A DNA stretch of 64,000 nucleotides from SZUA-265 sp965651905 (GCA_965651905.1 CBFGUG010000023.1:36725-100724), one strand, 5' to 3'; numbered from the stretch's first letter, positions 26,956 through 36,075 are shown. Numbers and translations are program-made. Notes: generated by a model not told the origin, from the sequence alone.

Positions 26956-28758
26956 TCAGTGCTTGAGTTCGGAGGCCGCCTCACCGACGACTTCCGTCTT
27001 CGATTCACGTTCCTCGGTACTCGGATCTTCCGGGGCAACCTGTACGTCGACCGCGCGTAGTGCGGGGATCGACCCCAGACGCCGGCGATCGAGCGGCCCC
27101 GAAGGTCGGGTGTCTTCAGCTGGCTTTTGGGATACCGCGCGCGAAGGCACGCCAAACTCCTCGGCCTGCTTCTTCTGCCAGGGGTACTTGATGCGGTGAT
27201 GGTTCATGTTCACCAGCGTGTCCGCCATGCGGGTCACGATCACGTTCAGGTCCTTGGTCGATAGGCCGCACTCGTCGAGCTGTCCCGACTGGAGTTTGGT
27301 GAACAGGATCCGCTGCACCATCATTTCGAACTGTTCGCGGTCGGGCGGATCGATCGTGCGTGAGGCCGCCTCAATCGAATCGACCAGCATCAGAATCGCC
27401 GTCTCTTTCGTTTGGGGCTTCATGCCCGGATAGCGGAAATCTTCTTCCGTGTAGCCCTCGGGGTTGCCCGCTTCTTTGCAGCGATTCCAGAAGTACTCGA
27501 CGAGCTGAGTCCCATGGTGCGTGTAGCAGAACTCCACCACGGGCTCAGGGATGCCCCCTTCGCGCAGTATCTTCGCGCCCTCTTCGACGTGCGCGCGAAT
27601 TACCTCGCCGCTCTCGAACGGGCTGAGACTTCCGTGCGGCGACTTTTCGCCGTGACTCAGGTTCTCCACGAAATACTTGGGCCGAACCGACTTGCCGAGG
27701 TCGTGATAGTACGCCCCAACGCGAACCAGGAGCGCATCGACGCCGATCGCGCTGGCGGCCTGTTCGGCCAGGTTAGCCATGGCCCGCGAATGCTCCCATG
27801 AGCCTGGAGCGTGCTGCGCCATGTGCTTGAGCAATGGTTGCTCGAGGTCCGTCAGATCGTGCAGCCGCTCGCGCGGGACGTGCCCTACGAGCCGCTCCGC
27901 GGGCGAACGCAACAGTGCGCCGAGCCCTCCCCCGAGAACTCCTGCACCAACGCAGCCGATCAGCCGGGAGGCACCGCCCGCCTGCAAGTCAGCCAGGATG
28001 TCTACCCGCCCCTCGAGCGTGAGCAGCATGGCCACCAACATGAACGCCGAACTCAGCCCAGCGAGCGTGCCTGAGAGCAACATGGAACGCGTGCGCTTGC
28101 GGTTCAAGAACAGCAGAACCGAACCGCAGCCGTGAACGAGCAGCACGCTCAGCACGAGCAGATCGAAGCGCAACAACGACGCCAGTAAGAAGGCCGTGAC
28201 GACGGTCACGACGAGTGCGGTGCGGCGATCGAACGCCGTGGCCACCCAAAGGGGCACGACCGCCGCAGGTATCCAGAACTCGGACAGCTGGGAGAACAAC
28301 AGCTGCAGCTTCGCCATCAGGAAAAGCCCGGCAATCATGGCGAAAATGCCGACCTGGGGTCGCAGCAACTTGAGCCGACTCTGGGAGAAACCTCGCAAGT
28401 AGGTGGCGAGCGACAGGCACAACGTGAACACCAGGGCCCAAGTGCCAGCCATCCCCCAGGGGGAAGCGATACGTCGCCCCAACTCGTAGTCCACCGCCGT
28501 GCGGTGGCCAGCGTCTGATGGCTTGAGCAACGTGCCCGCGGGCACGAAGTTGTGGTGCTTGTCGTAATACGCGGATTTGCCCGTCGGGTGCTGAACCGCG
28601 CCGTATGGCACCCGAATCGATACGGTCGCAGTGCGGCCCATGACGGGCTTCGTCGCGTCGACCCAAAGATCGGCGAATTGGATCAGCGTCAGGACCGTCG
28701 CGGTAATGACGCTCAGGAGCAGTCCTGCGCCCCAGCCTGCCTTCACACGAGTACGCAT
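26956..28758 (-). CDS. pgpH: cyclic-di-AMP phosphodiesterase, PgpH-like (7TM-HD)
   Basis: A 600-residue protein: one membrane segment at residues 10-30, a periplasmic 7TMR-HDED-like section (shorter than in Listeria PgpH), about seven membrane helices (105-285), then a cytosolic HD domain with WEHSRAMANLAE (His323), GAYYHDLGK (His352-Asp353), the HHG motif in CYTHHGTQ, and LMLVDSIEAASR with the last Asp. PgpH enzymes hydrolyse cyclic-di-AMP to pApA. The gene faces away from folP-cdaA-cdaR, which encode the matching cyclase, so synthesis and breakdown sit side by side. The C-terminal about 80 residues are disordered. Confidence 0.85.
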   Translation of the reverse strand: MRTRVKAGWGAGLLLSVITATVLTLIQFADLWVDATKPVMGRTATVSIRVPYGAVQHPTGKSAYYDKHHNFVPAGTLLKPSDAGHRTAVDYELGRRIASPWGMAGTWALVFTLCLSLATYLRGFSQSRLKLLRPQVGIFAMIAGLFLMAKLQLLFSQLSEFWIPAAVVPLWVATAFDRRTALVVTVVTAFLLASLLRFDLLVLSVLLVHGCGSVLLFLNRKRTRSMLLSGTLAGLSSAFMLVAMLLTLEGRVDILADLQAGGASRLIGCVGAGVLGGGLGALLRSPAERLVGHVPRERLHDLTDLEQPLLKHMAQHAPGSWEHSRAMANLAEQAASAIGVDALLVRVGAYYHDLGKSVRPKYFVENLSHGEKSPHGSLSPFESGEVIRAHVEEGAKILREGGIPEPVVEFCYTHHGTQLVEYFWNRCKEAGNPEGYTEEDFRYPGMKPQTKETAILMLVDSIEAASRTIDPPDREQFEMMVQRILFTKLQSGQLDECGLSTKDLNVIVTRMADTLVNMNHHRIKYPWQKKQAEEFGVPSRAVSQKPAEDTRPSGPLDRRRLGSIPALRAVDVQVAPEDPSTEERESKTEVVGEAASELKH

Positions 28759-28917
28759 TCGGTGGGTTCTCTCGGTGTACTGGTGTACGGCGCAGTTAGC
28801 GCCCCCCTGAAGCTACAGGTCCCCTGGGTCCTCGGCAAGTTCGAGAAATCGGTGGGGTCCGAGTGGAGGCCAGGCGCCCACCACCTTCCGACCTTCCACC
28901 CGGCTCACTTTCCAAGA

Positions 28918-28931
28918 TACTGACATCAGTA
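28918..28931. promoter_or_regulatory. perfect palindrome in the pgpH/folP divergent spacer, candidate operator
   Basis: TACTGA-CA-TCAGTA is a perfect inverted repeat in the middle of the 222 bp between the two divergent transcription units. It is AT-richer than its surroundings and 50 bp upstream of the folP start, a fitting place for an operator shared by both directions. No binding protein can be named. Confidence 0.4.
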
Positions 28932-28980
28932 CCAATTTTCAGAGTTGGCTGAGGTGAGGCGCGGCTGCTAGCGCATCATT

Positions 28981-29841
28981 GTGGAGCACGTCGAGCACAG
29001 ACTGCGCGATTGGCGCAGCCAGCACCTACCCCTGCTCATGGGCGTCCTCAACGTCACGCCAGATTCGTTCTTCGATGGCGGCGAGTACTTGGACGGAGAG
29101 AGTGCGGCGCAGCGCGTCGAGACCCTGATTCACGAGGGAGCCGACATCATCGACATCGGCGCGGAGTCGTCCAGACCCGGAAGTCGGGTGGTTCCCGCAG
29201 TCGAACAAATCCAGCGCCTCGAGCCCGTACTCGTCAAAGCAGTGGCGCGTGGTGTGTTCGTGTCAGTGGACACCACGGACGCTGAGGTTGCCGAGTATTG
29301 TCTGGCTCGTGGCGCGCGCATGATCAACGACGTGTCGTGCCTGAGTCAGCCCAAGCTGGCTTCAGCAACGGCGGCGGTTGGGGGCTGGCTAGTGCTCAAT
29401 CACAGCCGCACACCCATGTCTGAAATGTCCGGCTTTTCCCAATGGCCGGATGACGACTACACAGATATCGTAGAAGACGTGATGATGGACTGGGGACAAG
29501 CTAGCGCACGAGCGGTTGCAGCAGGAATGCAGGCAGATCGATTGGTGTTCGACCCCGGGCTCGGATTTTCGAAGAACGCGCGACACTGTTTCGAGATCCT
29601 AGGCAGACTCTCCGAGTTCCACGCGCTCGGCGTACCCACGTTGGTCGGTCCGGGTCGCAAGAGCTTCATCGCCGACGTCGACGGCAGTCCACCAGGCGAA
29701 CGCCTGGGTGGCACTGTGGCGGCTTGCCTGTCGAGTGCGAACGCGGGCGCTGCCGTGCTGCGGGTGCACGACGTGGCCGCCGTTCGCCAAGCGTTGGGCG
29801 TTTGGCAGCGAATCAAGCCCACCAGGAGCGTCAGAGGCTGA
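28981..29841 (+). CDS. folP: dihydropteroate synthase
   Basis: A 286-residue protein with a GTG start. The pterin-binding motifs are present: GVLNVTPDSFFDGG, DIIDIGAESSRPGS, INDVSC, LVFDPGLGFSK and GPGRKSFI (the usual form is SRKSF). The enzyme joins p-aminobenzoate to dihydropterin diphosphate in folate synthesis. LNHSRTPMSEM replaces the usual MHxxGxPxxM, a small deviation. It starts an operon: cdaA begins two bases after its stop. folP is often found upstream of cdaA in Deltaproteobacteria-like genomes. Confidence 0.9.
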   Translation: MEHVEHRLRDWRSQHLPLLMGVLNVTPDSFFDGGEYLDGESAAQRVETLIHEGADIIDIGAESSRPGSRVVPAVEQIQRLEPVLVKAVARGVFVSVDTTDAEVAEYCLARGARMINDVSCLSQPKLASATAAVGGWLVLNHSRTPMSEMSGFSQWPDDDYTDIVEDVMMDWGQASARAVAAGMQADRLVFDPGLGFSKNARHCFEILGRLSEFHALGVPTLVGPGRKSFIADVDGSPPGERLGGTVAACLSSANAGAAVLRVHDVAAVRQALGVWQRIKPTRSVRG

Positions 29842-29842
29842 G

Positions 29843-31465
29843 ATGCCCGAGGATCTGCTCCTATACCTGTTCTCTCGCAGCCCGGCGGATCTGGCTCGTG
29901 ACGCGCTGGATATTTTCATCACCTATTACATCTTCTACCGCATCGCGCTGGTGTTGCGCGGCACGCGCGCGATCCAAGTCGTGTTTGGCTTGGCCTTCGT
30001 GTTCGTGCTGTACCTCGTCGCGCAACTGCTGCAACTCGATACGGTACTGACGCTGCTCAGCGCCGTGCTGTCCAGTGCGATCTTGATCGGTGTCGTGGTC
30101 TTCCAGAACGACATCCGACGCGGACTGATGCGTGTCGGTGCGCGCGCTAGATTCGGCTCCACTCAAACGCTGGAGGGACGCGTGATTGAGCAGGTCGTCG
30201 AAGCTGCGACGGCGTTGGCGCGCCACCGCACGGGCGCCATCATCACCTTCGAGCAAGAAGCGAATCTGGACGAGTTCGTCGGCTCCCACACAGGCCACAC
30301 AATCGACGCCGCGGTTTCCGCAGAGCTACTCGTCAGCTTGTTCATTCCAGAAGCCATGAACGCGCTCCACGATGGAGCGGTGATCATTCGAGATCTGCGC
30401 ATCGCCAAAGCGGGCGTGTTCTTTCCGATGCCCCAAGGCAGAGTCAGTGACGAGAGTTTCGGCTCACGCCATCGTGCGGCCATGGGCATCACGGAAGAAA
30501 CGGACGCCGTAGTGGTCGTCGTCAGTGAAGAGCGCGGGAGTATCAGTTTCTGCTTCAATGGCAACATCGTGCCGAACTTGGACGGCCCGAGACTCAAGGC
30601 TGCGCTCGAGGGCGTGTTCGTCTCCAAACACGCCAGAAACAGACCGAAGACCACGTCGATTTGGTCCCGGCTCGGGCGCGGCAAGTCGAGCGAACCGGAA
30701 ACCGTGCCCCAGCCCTCGCTCGTCAACAGCAAAGCGCCAGACTCCGAGATCTCACCAGACACCGTTCCCGCCAGCTCGCGAATTCCAGCGCCGTCGCGCG
30801 ATCCCAAAGCAGACGAGACCCCCCAGCCCCTGCGCAAGCTCAAAGGCAAAGACGACAAGCCAATCGACAGTCTGAAGGACGAGCGCGATGAACACGACGA
30901 CGCACAGCGCTCCACCCGCGAACCGCTGCGCAAGCGTAGGCCGGTCGACATCACCGAGGAGAAAACGGTTCCCTCCCGTATCGCCCCTGAACCGTTGCGC
31001 AAACGCAAATCTTCATCTGAAAAAACCGAGCGACGCAACCAATCCACTCCGCCGCCGTCGATGCGAGGCCAGGCTCTCGCAGACGCACAGCTGGCAGCCG
31101 TCAAACGCGGCGAGGATGGCGACGGCAAGGAACCCGCCCCATTCGCACACAAGGTGGACGATCCACGCCCGATGCCAGCAGCAACGCCGCTCGACACCGC
31201 GACGACTCCCGCTGGCAGTACTGTGAGTGATGCGTCGGACGAAGTCTCCACGCGAGCCGCAACGTCCAAGGCGACGACTGATGACGGCGACACGGTCGTG
31301 AGCGGTCTGCCACCACGCCGAGAAACCGACCCTACGACGACGTCGACAACGCAGCCGAGGCCGTCGTCTCCTCCCCCTAACGCGGGACTGAAGCCGGAAG
31401 CGAGTGTACCCATGCCCCGCAGTGAAGTCTCCTCGCCCAGTGCAGAAGGAAGTGAGTCGACATGA
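29843..31465 (+). CDS. cdaA: diadenylate cyclase CdaA with a long disordered C-terminal tail
   Basis: ATG 29843, with AGAGG upstream inside the end of folP, gives 540 residues. Residues 1-95 hold three membrane segments. Residues about 105-260 are the DAC domain with the catalytic DGA (LHDGAVII, Asp177) and RHR (GSRHRAAMG, 209-211) motifs. It condenses two ATP into cyclic-di-AMP at the membrane. CdaA is normally about 270 residues; here about 280 more, Pro/Ser/Lys/Asp-rich, follow, with three PLRK cores at 329-332, 361-364 and 384-387. The tail probably binds a partner or the cell wall/nucleoid, which is inference. It overlaps cdaR by four bases. Confidence 0.92.
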   Translation: MPEDLLLYLFSRSPADLARDALDIFITYYIFYRIALVLRGTRAIQVVFGLAFVFVLYLVAQLLQLDTVLTLLSAVLSSAILIGVVVFQNDIRRGLMRVGARARFGSTQTLEGRVIEQVVEAATALARHRTGAIITFEQEANLDEFVGSHTGHTIDAAVSAELLVSLFIPEAMNALHDGAVIIRDLRIAKAGVFFPMPQGRVSDESFGSRHRAAMGITEETDAVVVVVSEERGSISFCFNGNIVPNLDGPRLKAALEGVFVSKHARNRPKTTSIWSRLGRGKSSEPETVPQPSLVNSKAPDSEISPDTVPASSRIPAPSRDPKADETPQPLRKLKGKDDKPIDSLKDERDEHDDAQRSTREPLRKRRPVDITEEKTVPSRIAPEPLRKRKSSSEKTERRNQSTPPPSMRGQALADAQLAAVKRGEDGDGKEPAPFAHKVDDPRPMPAATPLDTATTPAGSTVSDASDEVSTRAATSKATTDDGDTVVSGLPPRRETDPTTTSTTQPRPSSPPPNAGLKPEASVPMPRSEVSSPSAEGSEST

Positions 31466-32421
31466 CTCCGCGTCGAAGGCCGGGCATCGCGCTGCGCTTT
31501 CTGGGAGGACTGCGTCGGGCGCTGACGGAAAACCTGGGTCTGAAGTTCATGTGCCTGATTTGCGCTGTCCTGTTGGTCGCGTACCAACGCGGGCAGGCCG
31601 ACGAAAAGGCACGCACGATCGCGTTTACTCTCGACACTCAACTCCCCACACGTCAAGCGCGACGTCAGCTGACCACCCCGCTACCTCCCCACATCAACGT
31701 TACTGTCCAGGGCAGCTCGAGTGCTCTCGACGATCTGGCTGCCAGCTTGCCGAGCGTCGACCTCGACCTGCGCAAAGGTGAACGCGACCGCATCGATTTT
31801 TCGGCAGACATGTTCGATCTGCCACCCGGGCTCAGCGTACGCGGCATCGATCCTCCGTTTCTTCAGTTGTCGTGGGAAGACGTGGTCACACGCCAACTTC
31901 GAGTACAAGCATCCGTCACGGGTAACGTGGCAAGTGGTCACGAGGTGGCATCGATGCTCGTCGAACCCGAGGTGGTCGGCATTCAGGGCCCGTCCAGCTC
32001 GGTGCGCATCGCACAGTTGGCGCGGGTAGCGCCGTTCGATACCTCAGGCCTGTCCACGGGGACCTACAGACGACAGTTGGCGCTAGATCCCCCGCCGAAC
32101 GGGACTGTTTACCTCGAGGGAACAGAGGTCGTTTTGGTCACCGTTCAAATCCGCGAACGTCAACTTTCGGTGAACTTTCCTGGCCTGCCCGTCGACGTGG
32201 TGGGGATCCCAGGCGCGAAAGTCGTACCCGCCAAGGTCGATGTGGTGGTGCGCGGCGCGCCAGAGGTGGTCCGCGCACTGCAACCCGACATGGTCGTGCC
32301 ACGGGTCGACGCCACCGCGATCGACACCGAACAACACGGCTCGGCGATCATGAAGGTGCAGGTCGAGTTGTCGCGGGCGACCACCGAGATCCAACCACCA
32401 AGCGTCAAGCTGAGCTGGTAA
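31462..32421 (+). CDS. cdaR: YbbR-domain protein, CdaR-like regulator of CdaA
   Basis: A 319-residue protein: an N-terminal cytosolic stub, one membrane segment (about residues 27-42, LGLKFMCLICAVLLVAY) and an extracytoplasmic region with about three YbbR repeats, seen as recurring strands such as LRVQASVTGNVASGHEV and LPVDVVGIPGAKVVPAKV. In Firmicutes CdaR sits next to CdaA and adjusts its activity. The ATGA overlap with cdaA and the gene order folP-cdaA-cdaR support the same complex here. The repeat count is estimated by eye. Confidence 0.85.
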   Translation: MTPRRRPGIALRFLGGLRRALTENLGLKFMCLICAVLLVAYQRGQADEKARTIAFTLDTQLPTRQARRQLTTPLPPHINVTVQGSSSALDDLAASLPSVDLDLRKGERDRIDFSADMFDLPPGLSVRGIDPPFLQLSWEDVVTRQLRVQASVTGNVASGHEVASMLVEPEVVGIQGPSSSVRIAQLARVAPFDTSGLSTGTYRRQLALDPPPNGTVYLEGTEVVLVTVQIRERQLSVNFPGLPVDVVGIPGAKVVPAKVDVVVRGAPEVVRALQPDMVVPRVDATAIDTEQHGSAIMKVQVELSRATTEIQPPSVKLSW

Positions 32422-32427
32422 TCGGGT

Positions 32428-32880
32428 TCACGACTTCGTGAGACGCGGCGCGGGAAAATCGATGTGTAACACCAGGCTACCGTCGCCGCGGCGATGCACA
32501 CTCGAACTGGTCTTGGCAGCCGAGCGCAGCGTCAAGCTGAGCTCCACGTCTGAACCCACTTGACGCATCTTCGCGCGCGTGAGTAGCGCATCGAAGTGCT
32601 CCAGGTTCAGGGGGTAGCGGTTGTTACGCGTCCCTATGTCCGTGCCCTGGAAACTGTAGAAGACCTGCTGACCATCCGCTCGATCAGTAACTCCCAGAGG
32701 TTCTCCAGCAAAATGCACGAACAAGCGGGAGGTCCTGTCTTCGTTCTGAGAGAACCCGATGAACGTCACCTTCGCTGGCAGTTCGCTGCCCTCGATCGAA
32801 TCGTCTTCTGCCCGCGCACTCCCCACCGCGGAGCACGCGAGGATCGACAGCATCAGAAAACGAAGAACGGTTCGGCGCAC
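32428..32880 (-). CDS. secreted AMIN-domain-like protein
   Basis: A 150-residue protein with a signal peptide (residues 1-24, ending GSARA). The rest is a single beta-rich domain: KVTFIGFSQNEDRTSRLFVHF, a middle strand QQVFYSFQGTDI, and the end SLVLHIDFPAP. This is the pattern of AMIN domains, which target proteins to periplasmic peptidoglycan or secretin complexes. Here no catalytic domain follows. The start is GTG. It is convergent with cdaR with only six bases between the stops. Confidence 0.65.
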   Translation of the reverse strand: MRRTVLRFLMLSILACSAVGSARAEDDSIEGSELPAKVTFIGFSQNEDRTSRLFVHFAGEPLGVTDRADGQQVFYSFQGTDIGTRNNRYPLNLEHFDALLTRAKMRQVGSDVELSLTLRSAAKTSSSVHRRGDGSLVLHIDFPAPRLTKS

Positions 32881-33046
32881 CCTGGAAGGCTACGCCAAAC
32901 ACCTCGCGTCGGCCAGCGACGAACCGCCGCCACGACCGCGCGGGTTCAACCACCACGCTCCCTCCCCCCGGCAGGGGGCTGAGAAACGCCTTTTCCGAAC
33001 ACCTTTCGACACGAGCGCCAAAACCCGCGGGCACTTCATTATTCAG

Positions 33047-33823
33047 CTATTGATCTGCCGACACGACGCTCAGGACCACGCGTGAACGCGCGCTTTCGTA
33101 ATAGGCGATCACCGCTTCGCGGAGGCGTCGCGCGACGTACCAGCGACGCAGGTCACGGGCGATTTCCTGGTACGGTCGCTTTGAAAACTCCGTGCGGCCA
33201 GATTGGTGCAGCACCTGCAGTTGGGCGTCGGACGGCTCGAGCATGGGTGCCACCATACGATCGAGGTAAATGCTGGCGCGCGCTTGTCGTTGAACGATAC
33301 GCAAGACTTCCCGCGGAGAAAGCCCTTCTGCGCGCGCTGCGGCGTCGAGCGCTTGCGCGCCCCCCGCGCGAACCGCAAACGCCAGACGCGTCGCCATCAC
33401 GCGCTTCTCCATATCGGCAGCGCTGGGAGGGGGCGAAACCTCCAGACTTTCCATGATGGTCTCGGCGATGTGCCGCTCCAATGCGCTTCGCACATGCACA
33501 TCTCGATACGGGAGTTCAGCGCTCGGTTCGAAAGTGACGTCGGCCAGGGCCTCGACGCGCGCCTCGAAGGCGAGCACGCGTTCGTAGACGTAACGCGGCC
33601 GATCGACTCCACCAATCTCGGGTGCCGAAAAGCGGACCACGACGCGATCCACAGTCGTCGCGGCGCCCGATTGCACCGAGGGCTGTCTCGCACCGACGTC
33701 GGACACGCTGGGTGGTTGCGCTGCAACTGCGCTGGCGAGCGCGGCGCTGAAACCGACCAACGACGCCGGCACCAAGCGAAAGCGGACACGCCACCCTCGT
33801 GTCAGTTCGGCGGTCCTACGCAC
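33047..33823 (-). CDS. periplasmic SurA-N-like chaperone domain protein without PPIase domain
   Basis: GTG 33823 lies eight bases after the stop of the UPF0158 gene and gives 258 residues with an Arg-rich n-region and a signal peptide (PASLVGFSAALASAVAAQ). The mature part resembles the N-terminal helical domain of SurA-type chaperones (VDRVVVRFSAPEIGGVDR near the start, then long helices with PREVLRIVQRQARASIYLDR and the C-terminal helix KRPYQEIARDLRRWYVARRL). The parvulin domain is absent. A role in outer-membrane protein folding is an inference. The frame extends upstream, but that part is shadow of the UPF0158 gene. Confidence 0.55.
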   Translation of the reverse strand: MRRTAELTRGWRVRFRLVPASLVGFSAALASAVAAQPPSVSDVGARQPSVQSGAATTVDRVVVRFSAPEIGGVDRPRYVYERVLAFEARVEALADVTFEPSAELPYRDVHVRSALERHIAETIMESLEVSPPPSAADMEKRVMATRLAFAVRAGGAQALDAAARAEGLSPREVLRIVQRQARASIYLDRMVAPMLEPSDAQLQVLHQSGRTEFSKRPYQEIARDLRRWYVARRLREAVIAYYESARSRVVLSVVSADQ

Positions 33824-33830
33824 GCAGGAC

Positions 33831-34574
33831 TCAGCGAAGCGCGGTAACCTTGCGCGGTTCACTCGATGGTCCAGTGTCGTCACCCTTGCTCGAAGGGGGC
33901 TCGGGGGGTGCATGCCCCAGTGCCGAGCTGAGCTCACCCCGACTCTGCGCGCGGGCGGCGCGTCGTGCCTTGACGAACTCCGCGAACGCCAGAACGCTGT
34001 CCAGATCTCGCGTGCCAAGCCCTTCCATCACCTCTTTGATTTGGCGCCGCAACCCGTCAGCGCTGCGCCTGCGACCCGCCGCAGGGCTTTCCGCTTGTTC
34101 GGTTTCGGGGGCTTCACGGTCCCACACGCGCCTGGCGACGGGCGTCAAGGCATGGGCTGCGAGCCAAGCCTCCATGAAAACCCGCAGGCGCTCACTGCGG
34201 AATGCGAACCAGCGCTCGCGCTCGGGGGCGTGACTCATGAGCACGTCCTTGAAACGCCGAAACGCGCCCTTGCCGTCTATGGCTTGGGCTAACGCGCCGC
34301 GTAGTTCGATCTCGTCGACCATCTGAATGAATCGTTCCATCCAGCGGTACTGCTCGCGAGAACTGACGGATTCGATACGAAGGTACTGGGTATCGCCCGA
34401 AATACGCGAGTGCATGTCGGGATCGGCGATTCCGTCCACGACTCGCAACACTTCGCCCGACGTCAAGTGCAGGTAGCTGTGAACCTCGGGGGCATTATTC
34501 TCAAAAGCATCTTCGAGCGCTTCCCAATCGACGGGGACTTCCCGAATCTCCTCGCCCTTCTTCGTATCACTCAT
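33831..34574 (-). CDS. UPF0158 family protein
   Basis: ATG 34574 has an AAGGGA site just upstream and gives 247 residues; GTG 34577 is the alternative. The UPF0158 pattern is clear: VDWEALEDAFENNAPEVHSYL, LRVVDGI, YLRIESVSSREQYRWMERFI and GALAQAIDGKGAFRRFKDVL with RERWFAFRSERLR. The function of the family is unknown. The C-terminal 100 residues are a polar extension. The start overlaps the end of glpK by eight bases and its stop is followed at once by the SurA-like gene, so the three form an operon. Confidence 0.85.
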   Translation of the reverse strand: MSDTKKGEEIREVPVDWEALEDAFENNAPEVHSYLHLTSGEVLRVVDGIADPDMHSRISGDTQYLRIESVSSREQYRWMERFIQMVDEIELRGALAQAIDGKGAFRRFKDVLMSHAPERERWFAFRSERLRVFMEAWLAAHALTPVARRVWDREAPETEQAESPAAGRRRSADGLRRQIKEVMEGLGTRDLDSVLAFAEFVKARRAARAQSRGELSSALGHAPPEPPSSKGDDTGPSSEPRKVTALR

Positions 34575-36075
34575 CACTTCCCTTTCGTCGCGCGCGACTT
34601 ACTGCACGCGCCCACCGCTGGCGAGCCTTGGCACGTTCCGACTCACTAACCCTGACATCGAAATCGCGATCGGTCCGGATCATTTGAGTAGCCTGTGCTG
34701 GTGTCGTAAAAATACCCACTCCCAGACCCGCCAGCATCGCCGCGCCTCTGGCGGTGGTTTCGAGATCGGCAGGGCGCTCCACACGCAACTGTGACAAGTC
34801 GGCTTGCATCTGCATCAGGAGGTTGTTCGCAGCGGCCCCTCCGTCAACGCGGAGACGCCTCAATTCACTCCCCAAGTCCTGGCCCATGGCCCGAACCAGG
34901 TCATCTACCTGGTGCGCGATGCCCTCGAGGGCTGCGCGAGCCAAGTGTGCTCGCGTGGTGCCGCGAGTGATGCCCTCGATCAGTCCTCGAGCGTCTGGGT
35001 CCCAATGGGGGGCGCCCAATCCAACCAGGGCCGGAACGAACACAACCCCGTCACTCGACGGAACCTGCTCGGCCAAGGCTTCCACTTCGCTAGAAGATTC
35101 GATGAGTCCGAGCCCGTCGCGCAGCCACTGGACTGCCGCCCCTGCGACGAAACAGCTGCCCTCGAGCGCGTAGGTCACGTCATGACCGATCTTCCAGGCG
35201 AGCGTGGAAAGAAGCCCCGATGTGCTGCGCAGTGGCTCGGCCCCCGTGTTCACGAGCACGAACGCGCCCGTGCCGTAGGTGCACTTGACGTCACCACTCG
35301 CGAGGCACCCTTGCCCGAACAACGCAGCGTGTTGATCCCCGGCCACGCCAGTGATCGGAGTTCCATCGAGCACTGCACGGAACCCGGAAGTGGTGCCGAA
35401 TTCTCCAGCGGACGCCTGAATCCTCGGCAACGCCGCGCGTGGAACCGTAAGCAGCTCGCACATCTCGTCGGACCAGTCGCAGCTGCGCAAGTCCATCAGC
35501 AGGGTGCGCGACGCGTTGGTGGCGTCGGTCGTGTGCACCTGAGTACGCGCCCCACCCGTCAACCTCCAAATCAGGTACGAGTCGATGGTGCCCAGGCAAA
35601 GCTTCCCCGCGCTGGCGGCTGCGCGCGCGCCATCCACGTTATCGAGTAACCACTTTGCTTTGGTTCCAGCGAAGTACGGATCGAGCACCAACCCCGTGAG
35701 CTCGCTGACGCGCGGCTCATGACCGTCACGCTTCAGTCGAGCACAGATGTCGGCCGTCCTCCGATCCTGCCAGACGATCGCCCTACCTACTGGCTTGCCT
35801 GTTTCGCGCTCCCAAAGCAGCGTCGTCTCGCGCTGGTTCGTGATGCCTACAGCGCCAATCTGCTCAGGCTGGATACCGGCCGCTAGGACCGCTTCGAGAC
35901 TGCTTTTCTCGACACTCTGCCAAATTTCCTCGGCGTCGTGCTCGACCCATCCCGGCTTGGGGAAGTGCTGGGCAAATTCCTGGTTTTTGCGTGCGAGAGT
36001 TTCGCCGTCGCTCGTCATCACCAGCGCGGTGGTCCCGGTCGTTCCCTGATCGATCGCCAGAATGTATGACTGCAT
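34567..36075 (-). CDS. glpK: glycerol kinase
   Basis: A 502-residue FGGY-family kinase with the glycerol kinase signatures: AIDQGTTGTTALVM at the N-terminus, GITNQRETTLLWE, TDATNASRTLLMDL, the ADP/glycerol-site sequence GVAGDQHAALFGQ and GTGAFVLVNTG. It makes glycerol 3-phosphate from glycerol and ATP. The length is normal for the family. No glycerol transporter or dehydrogenase lies next to it. The UPF0158 and SurA-like genes follow it without a gap, an unusual set of companions. It is divergent from the FHA-cyclase gene. Confidence 0.95.
   Translation of the reverse strand: MQSYILAIDQGTTGTTALVMTSDGETLARKNQEFAQHFPKPGWVEHDAEEIWQSVEKSSLEAVLAAGIQPEQIGAVGITNQRETTLLWERETGKPVGRAIVWQDRRTADICARLKRDGHEPRVSELTGLVLDPYFAGTKAKWLLDNVDGARAAASAGKLCLGTIDSYLIWRLTGGARTQVHTTDATNASRTLLMDLRSCDWSDEMCELLTVPRAALPRIQASAGEFGTTSGFRAVLDGTPITGVAGDQHAALFGQGCLASGDVKCTYGTGAFVLVNTGAEPLRSTSGLLSTLAWKIGHDVTYALEGSCFVAGAAVQWLRDGLGLIESSSEVEALAEQVPSSDGVVFVPALVGLGAPHWDPDARGLIEGITRGTTRAHLARAALEGIAHQVDDLVRAMGQDLGSELRRLRVDGGAAANNLLMQMQADLSQLRVERPADLETTARGAAMLAGLGVGIFTTPAQATQMIRTDRDFDVRVSESERAKARQRWARAVSRARRKGSDE

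Noticed and set aside
30163..31656. 497-codon open frame antisense to cdaA/cdaR
   Set aside because: Its translation is Ser/Arg/Gly-rich without motifs, while the opposite strand encodes CdaA with DGA and RHR motifs; the frame is open because of the GC bias at codon positions.
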